DNA of 64,000 nt from Raffaelea ambrosiae (lineage: Eukaryota; Ascomycota; Sordariomycetes; Ophiostomatales; Ophiostomataceae), in assembly GCA_002778195.1 (NCBI GenBank), contig PCDI01000007.1, positions 29,455-93,454 on the forward strand, written 5' to 3'. A program made the position numbers and the translations under genes. Positions within the stretch are counted from its first letter, which is position 1. Every line of letters begins with the position of its first letter. The notes beneath the pieces are model-generated. The model did not search any database. It was not told the origin of the DNA and saw only the letters and a list, made by a program, of their open reading frames with translations. Below, piece after piece: positions 60,001-64,000 of the stretch.

Positions 60001-61347
60001 TCATGATGAAACGGCAATGGCCGCCACCAGGGCATCCATGGCCGAGCTGTGCGTCGCCGCCGTCGGGTCGCCGCCACCGTTGGCGGGCCCCGACCAGATC
60101 AGGCCCAGCTGGTTGTCATCGTTGCGGTCCGTCTTCCAGATCGACTGGGCGTTGGCCACGATGAACGACTTGATCGTGCTCTGTGTGGACGAGTCGACGC
60201 CGCCGCTGTAGAGATAGTGCAGGTTGCGCATAAAGATGCCTGTCCGGGTTAGCAGTGGACAAGAACAGAGACGAGGACCACACAACACGTTACCTTTGAA
60301 TTGGTTGCCATCCCCGCCGCAGTGGGCGCTGGCGCTCTCGCACGACTCGTGCAGGATGTTGTCGGTCGACAGCGCCGCCATGGCCGCCTTGGCAATGCTG
60401 GCGGCCGCGGGCAGCAGGGAGCTGTCGCTGCCGCCCTGGGCGCGGTTGAGCTCGACGAGGCCGCCGAGGATGACGCCCTGGTTGTAGGACCAGACGGTGA
60501 GGCCGTTGTTGGAGCAGGTGCCGTCGCTGTTGATGGTGAGGCCGTCGTTGATGGTGCCGTCGCTGTTGATCATGCCGCTGTTGCGGAACCACTCCCACTG
60601 CTCGGCGGCGGCGCTCACGTAGAACGCGCGGCGGTCGCTGTCAGACTCGCGGTTGGCCAGCGCGGCCGCCACGGCCAGGTACAGCTCGTTGGCGATGGCG
60701 TTCTTGTACGTGCGGTCCTTGCTCCACCAGATGCCGCCGCCGCACGTGCTGTTGACGCCGCCCTGCATGTCGGCCCAGATCTTCTTGGCCGACGTGAAGA
60801 AGTCGGCCCGCCGCGTGACGTCGTAGGCCCGGATCAGCGCCAGCGCCCACCAGCCCTCGTCGTCGTAGTAGTGGTTGATGAAGCCCGTGAACGTGTCCCG
60901 CGGCAGCAGCACGCTGCCGTCGTCGTTCCGCGCCGCCAGCTGCTGCACGGCTTCGCGGCTCAGCCGCGTGTACGACGACCGCACCAGACCCTTGGTGTCC
61001 ACCGTCTTCTTCGACGTCTGCGTCACGCCCTGCGCCGCCGTGTACGTGTTGCTCATAATGTTGCCCAGCCCCAGCTTGTTGGCGTTGTCCGTGTCGATGC
61101 TGGCAAAGTCCGCCAGCACCTGCAGGCAGTTGGCGCTGTTCCACCAGCCCGTCCCGTCGTACTGCCCGTCGCTCGAGTTGTACCACGCCTGCAGAGTCCC
61201 GATGGCGGTCACGGTGTTGTCCGTGTAGGACGTGGCATCCCGGGCCACGGGGGCCGCAGCGGGAGCGCCCGAGACATAGGGTGCGGCGGTGGCCAGGAGG
61301 AGGGCCACGGCGCGCTGCGCCAGGCTGCTGGTACGAACGGCAACCAT
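60001..61347 (-). CDS. Secreted GH76 alpha-1,6-mannanase-like protein
   Basis: Glycoside hydrolase family 76 acts on alpha-1,6-mannan; fungal members remodel the cell wall or digest foreign mannan. Exons are 61347-60294 and 60239-60001, giving 430 residues. The 54-nt intron (GTAACG donor, CTAAC branch site, GACAG acceptor) lacks in-frame stops, so retention would insert 18 residues. A signal peptide is clear (AVALLLATAAPYVSG, cleavage near 28). Family features include YDGTGWWNSANCLQVLADF, the catalytic Asp-Asp at HYYDDEGWWALALIRAYD, GGGIWWSKDRTYKNAIANEL, LTVWSYNQGVILGGLVEL and NQFKGIFMRNLHYLY. No C-terminal GPI signal is visible, unlike Dfg5/Dcw1, so it is probably released. The frame stays open for about 300 codons upstream, without family features. 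Confidence 0.93.
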   Translation of the reverse strand: MVAVRTSSLAQRAVALLLATAAPYVSGAPAAAPVARDATSYTDNTVTAIGTLQAWYNSSDGQYDGTGWWNSANCLQVLADFASIDTDNANKLGLGNIMSNTYTAAQGVTQTSKKTVDTKGLVRSSYTRLSREAVQQLAARNDDGSVLLPRDTFTGFINHYYDDEGWWALALIRAYDVTRRADFFTSAKKIWADMQGGVNSTCGGGIWWSKDRTYKNAIANELYLAVAAALANRESDSDRRAFYVSAAAEQWEWFRNSGMINSDGTINDGLTINSDGTCSNNGLTVWSYNQGVILGGLVELNRAQGGSDSSLLPAAASIAKAAMAALSTDNILHESCESASAHCGGDGNQFKGNVLCGPRLCSCPLLTRTGIFMRNLHYLYSGGVDSSTQSTIKSFIVANAQSIWKTDRNDDNQLGLIWSGPANGGGDPTAATHSSAMDALVAAIAVSS

Positions 61348-64000
61348 TTTGACAATGTGTAGGATGCGAAAGAAGACGATGCTGGAAGACGTTTGAGCAG
61401 CAGTGTATTGCTGGCAGTGCGGAGGATGATGGAAGAGGCGGGGACGATGGTTGTCTTTGTGATCACAACAACGGAGGAGAGGGTGCTGCTGCTGGCTGTT
61501 GAATAGAGAAGAAGGGTCTGCTTCCGGAACAGAAAGACGACGAGGGTCCTGGTATGAAAGGGGCGTGGTCGAGGCAGAAGAAGCTCCCGGGGCGGCCACA
61601 GAAAGAACGGGGATCCGCGAACTCGGTTGGCAGCAGAAGCAAGGGGGACAGTGCAAAGAAGAACGGATACGGGGTGACGTCGAGGACGAAGAAGAAGAGA
61701 CGTAATGAGAAGGAGGGTGTGTGAATAACACTGTGGAAGCAAACACAAGAAGAACAAGAGCAGAAAGGAACAGACACAAGCGTGCTCTACCCGAAACGGC
61801 AATGCGGCGTGCTCTCAAAGCAGATGAAGAAGAAGTCACAGACACAGACGACGTCGAGAAGGGACCTGGAGAAGGAAACGAAGACGAAGACGAAGAAGGA
61901 GGGTGGGTAGCATATAAAGAAAACGGGAAAGAAGAAGAACTGCAGAGCTTGGAGCCGGAAACACTTGCATCATGGAACAGTAGCTCGAACCGGCGTCTGG
62001 GGGCCATGGTCAGATTAAATACACGGGCCGCCGAAAGTGGTCCTCCTCCTGCTGGTGGTGGTGGTGGTGCTGGTGCAGGTGCTGGTGCTGGTGCTATGGG
62101 CGGCGATGCTCCGAGCCGGCCGGGCAGCTGAAGTTCACCTTGCTCCTTCGTGGTCGTGCGGCCGCAGGATGGGAGCTCGCAGCAGCTGGCGGAGCTGCCA
62201 TCCTTGCTGGGCAGCGTCATTCTGACCAGGGGTAGGGGGGGGGGGGGCAAGGGGTGTGGAGAGTGCAAAGAGGATCCAGACAGAGCCTGGGTGGTGCTCG
62301 TGGAGGGGGGTGGTCTTTGCCTTTGATTCTGGGGCTCGTCTTCTTTGATTCTGAAGGGGGTGGCCTTGGGTCCTGTCTCCTTGGCCGTCTTCTTCTCTCG
62401 TACACCCCCCCCCTACCCACACCTCGTCAGGAGACCAGGAACGGGGCCGTGGACCTCGACGGGCCCAGGACAGAGGAATCAGAGACGTGCAGCAGAGACG
62501 TGCAGAGGCGGCCGCAGGAAGAACGGCCCGAGAGATGCCCACGGCGCGTCCAGACAAGACGGAATCGTGTGCGCGCGCGCGCGCAAAGAGAGCAACAGAA
62601 GAGATGGACAGACACGAAAAAGAACAACTAGTATTACACCGGAGCTGCAGAAGAGACGGCGGTTCCACCTCGACTGGCCTGCGGGTGTTGGCATGTATTA
62701 TTTTTGGAGGTGGACAACGACCAGGGTTGTTTCAAGACAAAGCAGCGCAACCGGTGATTGGTCCGTGGTTAAGGGGAGAAAAAAGGGCTTTCTTTTCCGG
62801 AGCGCAGCCAAGACAAGGGAGGAGCCACAAAGGCACGCGAGAAGAAGAAGAAGAAAGAGGCGGGCGAGAGCGCTGCGGATTGGGGGCCTCGGTAGGGAGA
62901 CAGCAGACAAGAGGCGTGTGCCACAGAAACTAAACTAGGAAACTCGGCAATAGGAGTCGGTTGGGAGGGAGCGGTTGGCAGTTTGGGGGGGTTGTACCAT
63001 GTAGTTACTATGTAGTTGCTTGCTGCAGTGAACTGCTGCGTATGTACACAGTCGGTCGCGTTTGCTGGGCAGAATACTTGCAGGTTGATAATGGCAGTCG
63101 TAAAGCCGCTTGCAACTCGCTGTACATCAGGATTGGGGGGCTCGGCGGGCAGGAACGGCGCTAGCGAGTAGGGAAGGATCAATCTATCAGAGTGCCGTTG
63201 TCTGGGTGGGCTTTTTCTGCGCTGGGTTGTGCTGGCTGGGCCGGATTTGGTGGGCTGTAGTTGTGCTGGGAAGGGGCTGGGCGGCTGGGCCGGGCTGGGC
63301 TGCGCTGGGCTGGGGCCGGCAGCTAAACTACAGGAGTGGCGTTGGGCTGGCTGGGGCCTATCTGAACTATCGATCTCTCGTAGCGGGCAGCGCACAACGG
63401 CGTCTGGTTGGTCCGTCACCGCGTTTCAGGACGAAGGCCCCGGCCGGCTTATTGGGCCTCCATGCTCCGCATAGGCTGTCCAACGGCGACAAGCCACCTG
63501 AACCAGGAAAATAGGGAAACCTCTTGGAGAATTCTTGACTATTCCCCGTGCCTTCCCGTGCCCTTTCCTAGGCCCCTATAGCGGCCTGATATGGGATGTT
63601 TTATGGCTTCAGGCGATCATATTGAGCAAGGGGCCCAGCTGCAAAGGACGGCCTCATTCAGCCACATTGTTGGACTATGTACCATAGTTGCATATGGTGG
63701 GTATGTCCCCGAGAGCCTCTCGCACTTGCCTGTCAATAAGATGGGCTGACAGGGTGAGCTGTCCTGCGGGTGTCTGCGGGTGTCCGTCCACATGTAAGAT
63801 CCATAGTCCGCGCATCGCGGTCTATATCAGAGAGCATGATAGGGGCAGATGAGGTTGGCAAGCAAGAGCATGCACACACTGGCTGGCAGACACCTGCAGA
63901 CACTGCAGGCAGATGGTAACCTTGTTTTGTTGTCGCAACTACTTTGCACCCAGACCGCTTCGTTGCAGGCATAAACACTACAATTTCCTGCCTCTTATTT
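61348..64000. other. Terminal region without a supported gene, 2.65 kb
   Basis: The first 0.9 kb is the leader/promoter side of the GH76 gene, CT-rich in the sense direction with a CACCAGCA-type short repeat near 62050-62095. A CCAAT box (TGATTGGT) lies at 62755-62762. From 63.2 kb a G-rich GGGCT array occurs, then ordinary spacer to the end. Small open frames only. Confidence 0.55.
63219..63322 (+). repeat. G-rich GCTGGGC tandem array
   Basis: Many variants of GCTGGGC/GGGCTGG in about 100 bases, with at least ten runs of three or four G on the plus strand spaced 2-8 nt apart from about 63268. The composition allows G-quadruplex formation on this strand. No gene is adjacent. Confidence 0.75.

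Noticed and set aside
1..64000. Search for transposons, long terminal repeats, telomere repeats and CRISPR-like spaced repeats
   Set aside because: No reverse transcriptase, transposase or integrase frame, no TTAGGG tract, and all repeats seen are simple tandem arrays without spacers.

Overview
The window looks like a nuclear contig of a filamentous ascomycete (Pezizomycotina). A sordariomycete-like fungus is my weak guess. The evidence is short spliceosomal introns (54-302 nt) with GTANGT-like donors, CTAAC/CTGAC branch sites and YAG acceptors. Coding DNA is GC-rich with strong GC at third positions, the spacers are AT- and pyrimidine-rich, and several gene families are fungal. I could place 20 introns by hand; 19 are GT-AG and one is GC-AG. 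Every multi-exon gene closes to an exact multiple of three, which supports the models.

Layout. 1-7.5 kb has no gene I can support. 7.5-21.4 kb carries three conserved genes: an Asp1/Vip1 inositol pyrophosphate kinase (-), the spliceosomal Myb protein Cdc5/Cef1 (-) and, divergent from it, the COMPASS subunit Bre2/Ash2 (+). 23.0-31.3 kb is an island of four genes I cannot assign: two convergent orphans, one with a GATA-like cysteine spacing, and a head-to-tail pair of paralogues with a Cys/His-rich N-terminus and an F-box-like motif. 31.5-48.8 kb is compact and conserved: Utp21/WDR36 (rRNA processing), an HpcH/HpaI aldolase, a divergent hexokinase with an 18-nt microexon, a GILT-family thiol reductase, the DcpS decapping scavenger, histidinol phosphatase HIS2 and an unassigned fungal protein. 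48.8-54.5 kb is again gene-poor. 54.5-61.3 kb holds tubulin-folding cofactor D and a secreted GH76 mannanase-like enzyme. The last 2.6 kb has no convincing gene.

The conserved genes serve unrelated housekeeping processes (inositol pyrophosphate signalling, splicing, H3K4 methylation, ribosome biogenesis, mRNA turnover, histidine synthesis, tubulin folding, wall mannan). I see no biosynthetic cluster or CRISPR array and recognised no mobile element. By eye I found no tRNA or 5S rRNA gene.

The most interesting material is the orphan island, especially the tandem pair. The paralogues keep both intron positions and phases, but one member has switched its first donor from GT to GC. Next are the introns built from minisatellite repeats in two essential genes, and the hexokinase microexon.
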